Positions 31,789-43,331 of a stretch of DNA of 64,000 nucleotides are shown piece by piece (the stretch's first letter is position 1; every line of letters begins with the position of its first letter). This DNA is from Buxus sempervirens (lineage: Eukaryota > Streptophyta > Magnoliopsida > Buxales > Buxaceae). The stretch lies in assembly GCA_947561395.2 (NCBI GenBank), contig OX387182.1, positions 44,385,949 through 44,449,948 of the forward strand, written 5' to 3'. The translations under genes were made by a program, and so were the position numbers. The notes beneath the pieces were generated by a model, which was not told the origin of the DNA, did no database searches, and saw nothing but the letters and a program-made list of their open reading frames with translations.

Positions 31789-33369
31789 TTATACACATTA
31801 GGTGTTTGAACTTTAAAATTAAATAATAAAAAAAAAAAAAAGGAAAAGAAGAATCTAAATTAAGACTTCTAAAATTTTAAATGTGCATGATTGATTACTT
31901 TCAACGACAGCAATAACAGTCTCGCCCTTTGTACATAATATAATACTGAGTATTAATTGACTCAAAAAAGACTGATAAGAGATCTGGGCTTTCTGAACTC
32001 ATGAAGTTAATTTGAGAAAGCTAGCTAATAATAGAGTTGCAGTAGTGTTAAAGTCGATCAAAACAATAAACTCATGTAGAGCTAACGTAAGGAAATGAGG
32101 ATGGAAAGAAGCTTAATTACCTTAGAAATCCGGCCAAAAGCGCTGCTGATTAATCGTTCAAGTGATCAACCAATTAAACTCTATATTAAGCATTGCAAGA
32201 TTCAAGCAAACTTGTGTTCTCTTCCTTTGTTCGTCAACAAGATGGTGCGGTGGTATTCCTGACGTTTCGTCTACAGTCCTTCTGGAAGGAAGTAGGAACC
32301 ATAAGCCAGTAATACGTCTCCGGCATCAATCCTGATGCCTAACGTTAAAAAAGGGAGGACCCATTTAAGTCATGCTGAGCCTTCCTTTTCTTCTTCTATC
32401 CATTGCTAAAGGGTCTAAAGGCTAATCCTCATGCTTTTTTATGGATTTTTTAATTGGTGGGTCCTACATGCATTGTGCATAATAGTTTCCTTGAATTGAC
32501 TATACTAAAAATCTGAGTCTAGATATTAATCTTTCACGTACCAGCGTGCACGCCCATATTTGAATCTTATTTAAGGAGAAATCCTCAAATATAATAGTGT
32601 CCTTGACATCAGTAGGATAATTGCTTAACCCATGCACGCCCAACTCTATTTCAAAATGTAACATGATCATTGATCACCTGCTATATATGCCACACCACCA
32701 AACCTAATAATTACAATTAATTAATCAGATTTAAAATGATTACTTAAATAACCTTGCCTTTATAAAATAAAATCTAGCCGTTGTATCTTCATCCAAAGCT
32801 CTGGATTAACTCTCCTCATTAATTCCTATATATTAAGCACCTTATATCATCAATAATTCTCCTAAACTCTCTACACTAAATTAAATTAATATGAATTCAA
32901 AAATTTAAGGCATTACTCCTGCTTTTTTTTCTGCTACCAGAAAGTAGCGCTAGAAAGCAGTAGATGAACCTGTGTTTCAAACAGCCAACAAAACGCTGTC
33001 TTGGGTCACAAGTTACGATGCTTACGCTTTTGAGGAATAAATAATGTAAAAGGAAAAGATATGAAGGGCATCGAAGTAAAAATATAACAAGAGTGAATTA
33101 CAAAAAACAGAGGGGCAATCTGGTCCGTAGGAAGAGTGGGACGAAAATAGTGGAACTGCGCCTTTTAAGTACAGATTTGTAGATGTTCTTGGCAGTGAGA
33201 GGTGATTTTATTCAGAGAAAACCTACCCTTTAATGCTTGAATCTCTGTAAACTTCTCTTCTCATAAAATATTATTTGAGTGATACTCAAATATGGGGTGA
33301 GCATTAAATAATTTGAAAAAAGATCACCTAAAAAAAGAGAAAGGAAATAGAAAGTTTGGTTTAATGACA
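31789..33369. other. DUF247 upstream region and U1/U2 junction
   Basis: Besides the putative leader intron there is no gene here. A TTAATATAGAG word (minus strand, about 32185) may serve as a TATA box. The end of unit U1 is near 33295, and the short stretch 33296-33369 is unique between the units. Confidence 0.4.
31811..32120 (-). other. Probable 5'-UTR intron of the DUF247 gene
   Basis: On the minus strand the sequence ATTTCTAAG/GTAATT at 32121/32120 is a good donor, and TTAATTTTAAAG/TTC at 31811/31810 is a good T-rich acceptor, 22 bases before the ATG. Both sites are preserved in the U2 duplicate (about 40148 and 40452). A 5'-UTR intron is common in DUF247 genes. Confidence 0.5.
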
Positions 33370-34357
33370 TCTGGAAATTATCGAAACTACCCTAAACTTT
33401 TAGGAGGTCAAGCACTTTTGTTCCGCAAAAGATCAGCATCCTTGTTATTTTGTACTTTGAAATCCCAAAAGAACTACGTAACCATCAAGTCACTGAAACT
33501 ACCCTAAACTTTTAGGAGGTCAAGCACTTGTTGGTCTTGTTTTCAACATAAAGTTATTGACATGTTCCTGTTAGCAAAATTAAGTGTTAATCATGTGAAA
33601 AAATGCCATGTAAATATGCCTAACATGACCTCATAATAGGAGATGTACTAGGGTCCCAGATCATTCATTAGAGTCAATCACTGCTCCAAAGGAATTTACA
33701 AGGTTTGCGATACTGCATGTATCACAGTTTAATTTATCAGAAGTAAATGGTTTATGAGACTGCATTACAGCATACTTGTCTTTCTTATTAACTCTTGCCA
33801 AGTCTCTCTCACACTAGTCTTTGTACCGTATCGCATTTATTCTGAACCGTATCGCACTTATTCTAGACCATTATGAACCGATCACTGTGAAAGAAGCCTA
33901 ACTTAATGAACCGATCACTGTGAAACAGTAATGCAGTCTAGAGATTGCGATAGATCTCATAAAAAAAAAAAAGTCTAGAGATTGCGATAGATGATAATGG
34001 CGGAACAAGCAAAGGAGGTGAGAAGCGTTAGCTGGAGATCGAGAGGGATAGAAACGATATCACCATCAGTCACACCGGGGTTCAGACAAAACGACGGGGA
34101 GTAATGCGAAACGCCTCCACTCCTTACGTCGAGCCACTCAACGCCTCCGTACCCATCTTAGACATCTCATCAAATTTTAATAGGACCTTGTTGTCGTTAG
34201 CTGGCCTCATTGATTCTCCTTGTCATGCGGGCCCACGGAAGTAGGTAGGTGTGTGTATGAAGCTATGCATGCTATCATTATGTTGTTCAGGTGATGCACT
34301 GGCAAGGTAGGATCCACGTATTTTCACGAGGATCATGTGTATTAATTGATGCTGCTA

Positions 34358-37300
34358 TAGGGATGAGCGGCGCTGCGGCAGGCCGGCCCGGCACGCTTGA
34401 GGCATGCTCATTTTGCAATACCCTGGCCTGGCCCGGCCCGGCACGGCATGCCCCAGCAGGCGTGCCGTGTCGGGCCGAGCATGCCGGGCTGGCGGCGGGC
34501 CTAGTGGGCCAAACCCCTTTAAATTTAAAAAAAAATTTAAAAAATGCCAAAAAAATCCCAAAAAATTTCTGAAAAATACTTTTATTATTCACAAAATTGT
34601 CTTACATATATTGGGATAGATTTTGCGCAAAAAAATATAAATTCATTAATTATCACAAGTACAATTACAACTTTGTAAAAATTACATAATTACTTGAACA
34701 AATAATATGCACCACTATAGTATAAGCACATCCCAACTAGGTTGGTACCCACTCATCTATCTATCATTTGCAGTTTAAAAGAAAAAAAGAAAAAGAAAAT
34801 ACAATTCTTATATTTTGATTACAAAAATTATAACAAAACTTAGACTACTCTGGTTGACTAAAATCAATATTCAAATCATCAAAGTCTCCAGCAAGTTGAT
34901 CATATTCATATTCTTGATCTCTCAGTTCCACCCTTAATCAATCTATAAGACTGACACATGCTTGCACTATCTCCGGATTTAATCTGCTCCTGTAGTCGTC
35001 CACGGTTCGTCTACCTGTGCTAAAAGCTGATTCCGATGCAACTGTGGACACCAAAACCGTTAGAAGATCACGTGCCATGGCGGAAAGCACAGGATAATTA
35101 ACTTGATTTTGCTTCCACCATGTCAAAATGTTAAAAGCATTATGCTCTTCTATAGTATTGAAACTCATTGGGGGCTTTCTAAATAAATCATTAATTCAGA
35201 TGATCCCCCACTACTAGATGCTGGGTTTTCCCTTTCTTCTCCCACTTAAAAAATTCCAAGGGCAATTATCTAGTAGTGTTTGTTGGGTTCGCATATGACC
35301 TTGTATGCTACTACTAATATCGTATTCACAAAAAAGTTTTTCTAATAGGGTTCTTATTTTACGTATATCTATTTGAAAAGTAGAATTCATATTCTCATTT
35401 ATTCTATCTATTAAGTCTTCAACTCCTAATTTAATCCTAGGGTCTATTGTAGTAGCTAAACAATATAAATTAAGCATCTCTTGCCAATATTTTAAAATTT
35501 TAGCTTCCATTGCAGGGATAATGTCCTTAGCAATGGGTACATTTTTATATTGTTTAAAACAAATACTTATTTGATATAAACAAGCTACAATACTTGGGGA
35601 TGTTGGGTAATAAACTGTTGATAAATATCTTGTTGCATCATGAAAACTTTTTAAAAAATCTCTTAAAATTTCAGCTATTTGCCAATCAAGATCCTCTAAT
35701 TTACTTTCAGGCATTTTAGTTTTATAAAATATTGCAACTTCTTGTTTTAATCCTAGTGCAGCTTCTAGCATTAAATATGTTGAATTCCACCTATGTTCAA
35801 CATCTAGGGTAATTTTTTTTATATTGCTTTCCTAAAGTTTCACAATAATATTTAAATTCTCTAGTGGTTGTGCTAGATTATTTTATATATCTTACTGCAT
35901 CTCTAATATTTATTAAATGATGTTGAACAATTTTTAATCCATCTTGCACAACTAAATTAAGGATATGACAAAAACACTTAACATAAAATAAACTTCCATC
36001 TATATTTAAGTTTAATTGTTGTCTTAATATTCCTACTGCAACATTATTAGCACTTGCATTATCAAGTGCTAGAGCCATTATTTTATTGTGTATTTTATAA
36101 TTTCTTAGATTTATACTTATAGCATTTGATATATTTAGTCCAGTATGGCTAGAATCTAGTGGTTCAAAAGTTATTATTCTTTTTTTCATATTCCAAGTTT
36201 CATCAATATAATGTGCAGTTATAGCTAAATAACTTATTTGTTGTCTACTTGTCCAAATATCTGAGATTAAAGCTATCTTAAAAGTATTGTTTGAAAAAGT
36301 TTCTATTAATGCAGTTTTCATTTTTACATATAATTTTATAGCATCCTTTCTTAAAATGTGGCGTGAAAAAGGTTTAAATTATGGTGTTAAATATTTAATT
36401 ATTAAACGGTTAAATCTTTTAGAATCTATTAATCTAAAGGGTAATTCTTCTTGAATTACCCACTTTACTATTTCAAGCCTAATTTCTTCTTGATTAAAAA
36501 CAAAATTACTCATAGTAACACTACTAGTAGAAATTTGGGTTTTCTAGGGTCAATTTGGCCATGTTTTGGAAGGCATTTTTGCAAATGCGGGTTCAAGTGG
36601 CCTATACCACATTTTCCTTTACAACTAAAATGTTTTTTTGCAATGGTTACACACTGCCTTCTCTTCACTCCCTATATTTTCAATTGTAAAATTGAGCTAA
36701 ACACCGAAGGTTCTACTCCTCTTGGTGCTTCTAGGTGGTAGGGAAGACGATCCCATATCTTGCGAAGACAATTCAGTTTCAAGATCTTGGATGGGAGGGT
36801 CATTATATTGGGATTAGGTTATATCATTAGAAAATGTTGGGTCAAAAAGGGGTTTAAGATATTCCCTTTCTTCAGTGTCAAAAAACATAGGATACCTAGG
36901 GTCCATTATCAAATTTTTGGAAAAAAAAATTCTTAATAAATAATATTATAATAAATATTTGGTGATACTAATTTATAAGAAAGGTAGAAGGAGAGACTTA
37001 CTTATAATAATAATATTTATACTAATTTTAAAATTGGAAAATTAAATAGAAGAATACCTCTTTAGAATGAATCTTGAACTTTGCAATTGAAGCTTTCAAC
37101 CTCCAGAGTCCAATTTCCCACTTCTGATGCTTAAACAATTAGAAGAGATCGAGTATCACCAATTTCCAATTACAACAAGAGGTGTGGTTTGGAGTGGGAA
37201 AGGGAGTGACTATTTATAGAAAATTAAAAGTGGTTTTTTACCACCTCTACCCTTCAATATGACTGTTATTTTGCAGTTGGAAGGGTAGAAAAGGTTTTTT

Positions 37301-37604
37301 AATCGTCAATTACAACTATAACCCCCCAATATAGTTGTTATATGGCTGTTGGGGGGGTAAAATGGGCATAAAAGTGGTTAAAAACCACTTTTATGGGGGG
37401 AAAAATGGGGGGAAAAGAGAGCTAGCCAACGACTAGCTCTCTGGCGGGCCGGCCCACGTGCCCAACGAGCCGGCGCGCGGGCTAGCCCGCCTGGGCACAC
37501 GCTCGCGACGCGCGCTGGCCCGCGTGCCCTGGCGGACCGTGCGGGGCTGCTGGCGTGCTGGGCTGTGCTATACTCGGGCCGGCACGGCCCAGTACTCATC
37601 CCTA
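34358..37604 (-). mobile_element. hAT transposon, 3.25 kb, with perfect 8-bp target duplication
   Basis: The ends are TAGGGATGAG and CTCATCCCTA, flanked on both sides by TGCTGCTA (34350-34357 and 37605-37612). Subterminal DNA is strongly GC-rich with repeated GGCCCGGCACG-type words (34375-34505 and about 37440-37590), in contrast with the AT-rich centre; such motif clusters are the usual hAT transposase-binding regions. The internal gene is a decayed hAT transposase on the minus strand. The exact target duplication implies little change at the flanks since insertion. Confidence 0.93.
34938..36700 (-). pseudogene. hAT transposase, decayed
   Basis: Minus-strand blocks in order: a BED zinc-finger remnant at about 36540-36660 (CNHC...GHLNPHLQKC, split across frames), a frame 36321-35878 with DIWTSRQQISYLAITAHYID and the LDNASANN and CHILNLVVQDG blocks typical of the catalytic core, a frame 35771-35214 with the YLSTVYYPTSPSIVACLYQI segment, and the C-terminal dimerisation domain 35168-34938 (LTVLVSTVASESAFSTGRR). 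Frames change at least three times and a stop separates the last two, so no full transposase is made. The element would need a helper copy to move. Confidence 0.85.
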
Positions 37605-38707
37605 TGCTGCTATATGTATTATTATATCTAGAAGGTAGAGAGGACAACTCAATTGAATAGATTAATTAGATGCACCGCGTTAGATGGATCGCGCCAGAGA
37701 AATTTATATCAAAATTTTTTTTGGTAGTACATTTCTAGCATTCTTCATCAGTTACTTTATCAATCATAATAAATGAATGACCAGACGTAGAAATGGGATT
37801 GTCAAAAGTAACAGAGGGTGACTGACTAAAGATGCCACTCTATTGGCGCAATTGGCGAAACGAGATTTCTTTTGAATTACATGGGATTCCATCTGCCCAT
37901 GCTCAAAACGTGGGCTTTTCTTCCTGATTAAATGTGGCGTGTGCCCATCTATAGACACGAACCGCTGTGGTGTTTTTTGCAATTAATCTAGGCAATTCAT
38001 TCCGTTGGATGTCGTCAAAGATTAAGTCCATTACAAATGCTAATGGTGTTAAGTAAATACACAAGTCCTTTACTTACAAAAGAATGGCAGATTTGATTTA
38101 TAAACCTTTCCAATTACTTTTTTTTATTAGATTTATTATGGATAGAAACAAAATGATAATTAATTAGACTTTTCTATTCAACAAATAACTCAAAATTAGA
38201 TAATCCGTACTTTTTTTTCTTCTAATATTGATAAAAGATTGTAATCTCTTTAATTAACCAAAATAATCAAAATTTCATTTAAATGTACACGTTTCTAATA
38301 GGGCTACAACTGTTTGGACCGGGTTGACTTCAATCAAAGACCAAGCTGAATTTGTGAGATTCAGCTCAAACTGAATCGAACCCGATCTTCTCAAACCGTA
38401 AACCTAACCCAACAAAAATGTTAAAACCTAAAACCAAACCATGCACCCAACCCAAATTGTACATCAAATTTGGTTCAGTTCGGACTGGGCCAATTTCACA
38501 AGCTACTTTCAATGAACAAACAAAATTTCCACAATAGAAAAGTTATGTTTACAAAATACAAAAACTAAAAAAGAAAGAAAATATGCTTATAGAGAACCCT
38601 CCATATTTCTTCTTCTCCATTACCATGATCACTAACATTATTAATTAAGGTTTTCATGTACAAAGATAAATCTTCCATATTCGCTCGAAGCCTTCCTGAA
38701 ATTTTAT

Positions 38708-40125
38708 TCACCTTCGGGGGAATACAGTAAAGTAGGTTTGTGTAAGACTTGCACCAAGATAAATAACTGCAACAATTAAAGCAATAAGAGTCCAGGGGAT
38801 ACGGAAGTAGCTATGCCACAATTCAGCTAACCACAAACTACTCTTGCTCTTGTATCGTTTTTCAATGCCTTGTTTTACCGTCGAGTATGCATCATTTGAG
38901 GGAATCAAGTTCTTACCAATGTGATCGAAGAGCTCAGCCACTTGTTCATCGCTACCTAGAGAATGATTTAAAACCCCACTTTTTCTAAGTATTTTGACAT
39001 CCTCAGCATGATCAATGAGCGAATCCATGAAACAGACGAAGTCGGTAAACCTCTTGTCCCCAGGATGTTTCTTCTTGGACATCTCATAGGCTAGCATATT
39101 CAGAAAAATGGCCTTGGTTGAGGTGTCAATGGTGATCTTAGGGAGTGTTAGATATGCAGAGATTAGGTAAGAGCTGAAATTGATGTCAACTGGAGAAGCA
39201 GAAGATTTTTACCTTGAACCTGACCCCAACTGACTGAAGCTCTTTCGCTGAACTATATGATCTCGCTGAACCATATGATCTCGCTTTTGACAGACCACGC
39301 GCTTGAAATAACTCAAAGAGAAATAGAGCTATATGTTTCTTGGGGTCCCCTAGATACGTCTTCCGGAATATGCTGAGGAGATGATCTTCCCCTTTCAACT
39401 GTATCTGTATCTATGCGAGTGCAACGAAATATATCCACTTGATTTCCGTACATTTTCCAAATGAATTTGCCGAGAACACGTGAAAATGGTTCGCTATTAT
39501 CAGGTACAAAATCTCGTAAGGCATTGATTACAATTAAAGGAAGCTGGTTCTCCACCTTGAGCAAGTCTTGGGCTACAAGAGTTTTAGAATGAGAGCTCAT
39601 CACATGTGACCTTTTAATTTGATGAGATTTATAGATAAAGCTAAAGGAGTACATGAACTCGAGAAGGAAGCAACCATCCAAAAACATAATCCTCGCGAAT
39701 TTGATGTCATTGAACGCAACCTTATCAGGGCAATTAACATAATATTTCCTTGCTTCTTCGGAGAACTCTTGTACTTTATTGAAGATTATATCACCACTCT
39801 TTCCAGATTTTTTGATAAAATCACTAGCCACCTCAGTCTTGAGGTACTCTACTTCCTTGAGACCGGCCTTTCCATGGTGATATGGACCAATGGAAACCAA
39901 CTGAGGATCATAACATGTTTTGTCAGACTCCACCTCCCGCAACACAGGTGGAACTTTTGGTATTCTAGCCCTTTGAGGATGACGGCCGGTACTGGGATCC
40001 CACTGAGTGATGGACTCTAACCACTTGTGATGTTCGATATTTTGCTCTGTGGCTCCACTTGTCTGTCCTTCACCGGCATTCGCCATCGATGCAAGAACCC
40101 TATTTGAACAATTTTTGTTTGACAT
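38708..40125 (-). pseudogene. DUF247 copy in U2, frameshifted
   Basis: The same start (MSNKNCSNRV) and the same C-terminal anchor and FTVFPRR end as the intact copy. The frame breaks twice: near 39380-39398, where the reading passes from the 40125 frame to the 39398 frame (blocks HLLSIFRKTYLG), and near 39190-39215, after SVGVRFKVK. The last 129 residues (39097-38708) are open. The stretch near 39240-39300 also differs in length, with a repeated ARSYGSARSYSSAKE segment. Loss is recent, since most of the protein is still alignable by eye. The intact copy in U1 may have relaxed selection on this one. Confidence 0.9.
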
Positions 40126-41815
40126 TTATACACATTAGGTGTTTGAACTTTAAAATTAAATAAAATAAAATAAAAGGAAAAGAAGAATCTAAATTAAGGC
40201 TTTTAAAATTTTAAATGTGCATGATTGATTACTTTTAACTACAGAAATAACAGTCTCGCCCTTTGTACATAATATAATACTGAGTATTAATTGATTCAAA
40301 AAAGACTGATAAGAGATATGGGCCTTCTGAACTCATGCAGTTAATTTGAGAAAGCTAGCTAATAGAGTTGCAGTAGTGTTAAAGTCGATCAAAACCCTAA
40401 ACTCATGTAGAGCTAATGTAAGGAAATGTGGATGGAAAGAAGCTTAATTACCTTAGAAATCCGGCCAAAAGCGCTGCTGATTGATCTTTTTAATAAGTGA
40501 GCAACCAAACTATATATTAAGCATTGCAAGAATATTAAAGCAAACTTGTGGTCTCTTCCTTTGTTCGTCAACAAGAATAAAGAAAAGAATCACTTTTACT
40601 CTTTCTTAAAAAGATGGTGCCGTGGGATTCCTGACGTTTCGTCTACGGTCCTTCTGGAAGGAACCTTAAGCCAATAATACGTCTCCGGCAACCATCCTGA
40701 TCCCTAACGTTAAACCTAAACATGTGGCTTTAACCCAAAAAAGCCAAAAAAGGGAGGAGCCATGTGAGTCATTCTCACCCTTCCTTTTCTTCTTCTATCT
40801 ATTGCTAAAGGGCTAAAGGCTAATCCTCATGCTTCTTTGCCTGTTACCTTTCAGGCTGTACCATCTAGAGCAAATTTCCTACACCCTACACTTAAGCGAG
40901 ACACAATGCATGTGGGTCTCGCAAACCATCTATTTTTTTATGGATTTTTTAATTGGTGAGTCCTACATGCATTGTGTATTGCTTGAGGGTGGGGTGTAGA
41001 AAATTTGTTGTAGATGATACAGTCCGATTACCTATACTAAACCAGTATTGGTTGACTATACTAAAAATCTGAGTCTAGATAATCTTTCACGTACTAGCGT
41101 GCAGGCCCATATTTGAATCTTTTCCAAGGAGAAATCCTCAAATATAATAGTTTCCAGACATGAGTAGGATAATTTCCTAACCCATGTAACGTGATCAGCT
41201 ACTATATATGCCACACCACCAAACCTAATAATTACAATTAATTAATTAGATTTAAAATGATTACTTAAATAACCTTGCCTTTATAAAATAAAATCTAGTC
41301 GTTGTATCTTCATCCAAAGCTCTGGATTAACTCTTCTCATTAATTCCTATATATTAAGCACCTTATATCATCAATAATTCTCCTAAACTCTCTAGACTAA
41401 ATTAAAGTAATATGAATTCAAAAATTTAAGGCATTACTCCTGCTTTTTTTTCTGCTACCAGAAAGTACCGCTAGAAAAAGCAGTAGATGAATGTACACCT
41501 GTGTTTCACAGCCAACAAAAGGCCGTCTTGGGTCACAAGTTACGATGCTTAAGCTTGAGGAATAAGTAATGTAAAAAGAGAAGATATGAAGGGCATTGAA
41601 GAAAGAATATAACAAGAGTCAATTACAGAAAAGAGAGGGGCAATCTGATCCGTAGGAAGAATGGGACGAAAATAGTGGAACTGTGCCTTTTAAGTACAGA
41701 TTTGTAGATGTTCTTGGTCGTGAGAGGTGATTTTAATCAGAGAAAAACTACCCTCTAAAGCTTGAATCTCCGTCTTCTTCTCTTCTCATAAAATCTTATT
41801 TAAGTGATACTCAAA

Positions 41816-43331
41816 ATGGTTCGTCTTTTCATAGTATTATTTGTCCAAACTACTGAGAAGGGTTCAACCATTGAATATTGTATACCTAATGCCAATGGCC
41901 CTATGCACTGAGGGGATCGTCCAAAAGAGAGTTTAAAGGTTTTAAGTACATAGACTATAAATCTCGCCTCGGTCACGATAAGTCTATTTGATTTCATCTT
42001 TTTTAAGGTTTTGATTCTATTTGTTTCGAGTTTTGCACCTCTTCTTTTATTCACCAAATCCATTTGTTCAGTTTTGCATCTCTTGTCTTATTGACCAAAT
42101 CCATTTGTTCAGTTTTGCATCTCTTGTTTTATTCACTGAATCATTTTGTTCACTAGCCTCTGATTTTTCATTTTGCAACCAATATACCCAACACTAACTT
42201 ACCTTCCTCAAAATTAGAATTATTTCATAAATGGGTGATTAAATCACAATGTGGTTCTTGCAAGCAAGATTTAGCTTGTAATTTATTTCTTTGGCAACAA
42301 GATAATGCCTTTGTTTGGCCATGAAAACCAGGCATATGCTACGGCAAGAGAAAGAAACAGATTAAGAGTTGCAAAGATGGAAGAGCCAGGTGTGCTTGTT
42401 CAGTTATTCAGTTCATGTTTTTTTTTTTGGAAAAGGTAAGATGTATATTAAAAAAAAAGGAAAAGAATAATTCCAATGGCTTGTCATGATTAAATCAATA
42501 TTTGATGCTGACCCGTGTATATCCAATCTAATCTATGGGTTTACCGTTGTCACTTATCTGAGTCCAAATTTCGAAACCATACTATAAACAACATTTTTGG
42601 GTGTTTGATGTGTCTGAATTCAGCTCTATATTCTTCTTTTCTTTAATTTTCTTAGGCTCTGTTTGTTTTATCGGAAAATATTTTCTGACAAAAAAATTTC
42701 CGAGAAAAATTTTTCCTTTTTTTGTTTTTTCCAAGTGTTTGGATGTAACATGAAAAATGTTTTAGAATTTTATTCTTTTTCTTTTCTTATACAAATCAAC
42801 TAAAAACACCCATGCACAATTTCTAGCCAGATGGGGAAGTCAGTGCAATCAAATGGAAAAGGTTCTAGGTTGGAATTTTGCAGTTCCTATGGAAGAGCCT
42901 CCAATGCTTCTTGGTGTAAAAGAAAGCAACCAACCAACCAACAAAATCTCAGCCTCCAGACATGAGCATTAATATGGTTGAGTTGAATCAATGATACAAA
43001 ATACAGACTAATTCATTTTGAGCAATGCTAACAGAATTGTGAAAAGAATCTATAGCTGGTACATATTGAATGGGTAATTATGATACAAAGAGAAAGAAGG
43101 AGAGATATATTCCTAGTGTGGAGGTCTAAATATATCAGCCTTCTGAAATAAAATCATAGACATCACAACCTACTTAATCTAGATTTAACTCAACTAACAG
43201 TAAATAAAATACAGTGACCAAAGGAGAGATAGGGAGAGAGTTGCTGCAAGCTGTGACTGAGTTACGTAAAAGGGGACAAAAAGGGAGTTGAGGATTTAGA
43301 ACTCAATTGGTTTAGTGAACTAAGTAGCTGG
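41816..43331. other. Intergenic with a 41-bp triple repeat and a MITE
   Basis: No gene is supported. 42031-42155 holds three copies (42031, 42072, 42113) of a 41-bp unit TTTTGCA(C/T)CTCTT... CCAAATCCATTTGTTCAG. 42652-42810 is a MITE copy related in inverted orientation to 26955-27117. The remainder is AT-rich with no pattern I can name. Confidence 0.5.

Larger units (their letters stand above)
27380..33295. repeat. Segmental duplication unit U1
   Basis: Matching stretches against U2: 27380-27830 with about 33490-33850; 28470-28680 with about 34050-34250; 28722-28796 plus 29332-30340 with about 37830-38700; the DUF247 locus; and 31789-33295 with 40126-41815. Order and orientation are the same, so the two units form a direct tandem pair. 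U1 carries the intact DUF247 gene plus private insertions. Confidence 0.85.
33370..41815. repeat. Segmental duplication unit U2
   Basis: Direct tandem partner of U1 with the same order of blocks. It is interrupted by the hAT element at 34358-37604, lacks the U1-specific MITE, L1 piece and 163-bp duplication, and carries a broken DUF247 copy. A 34-bp block starting AAACTACCCTAAACTTTTAG occurs twice at its left edge (33382 and 33496). Confidence 0.85.
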
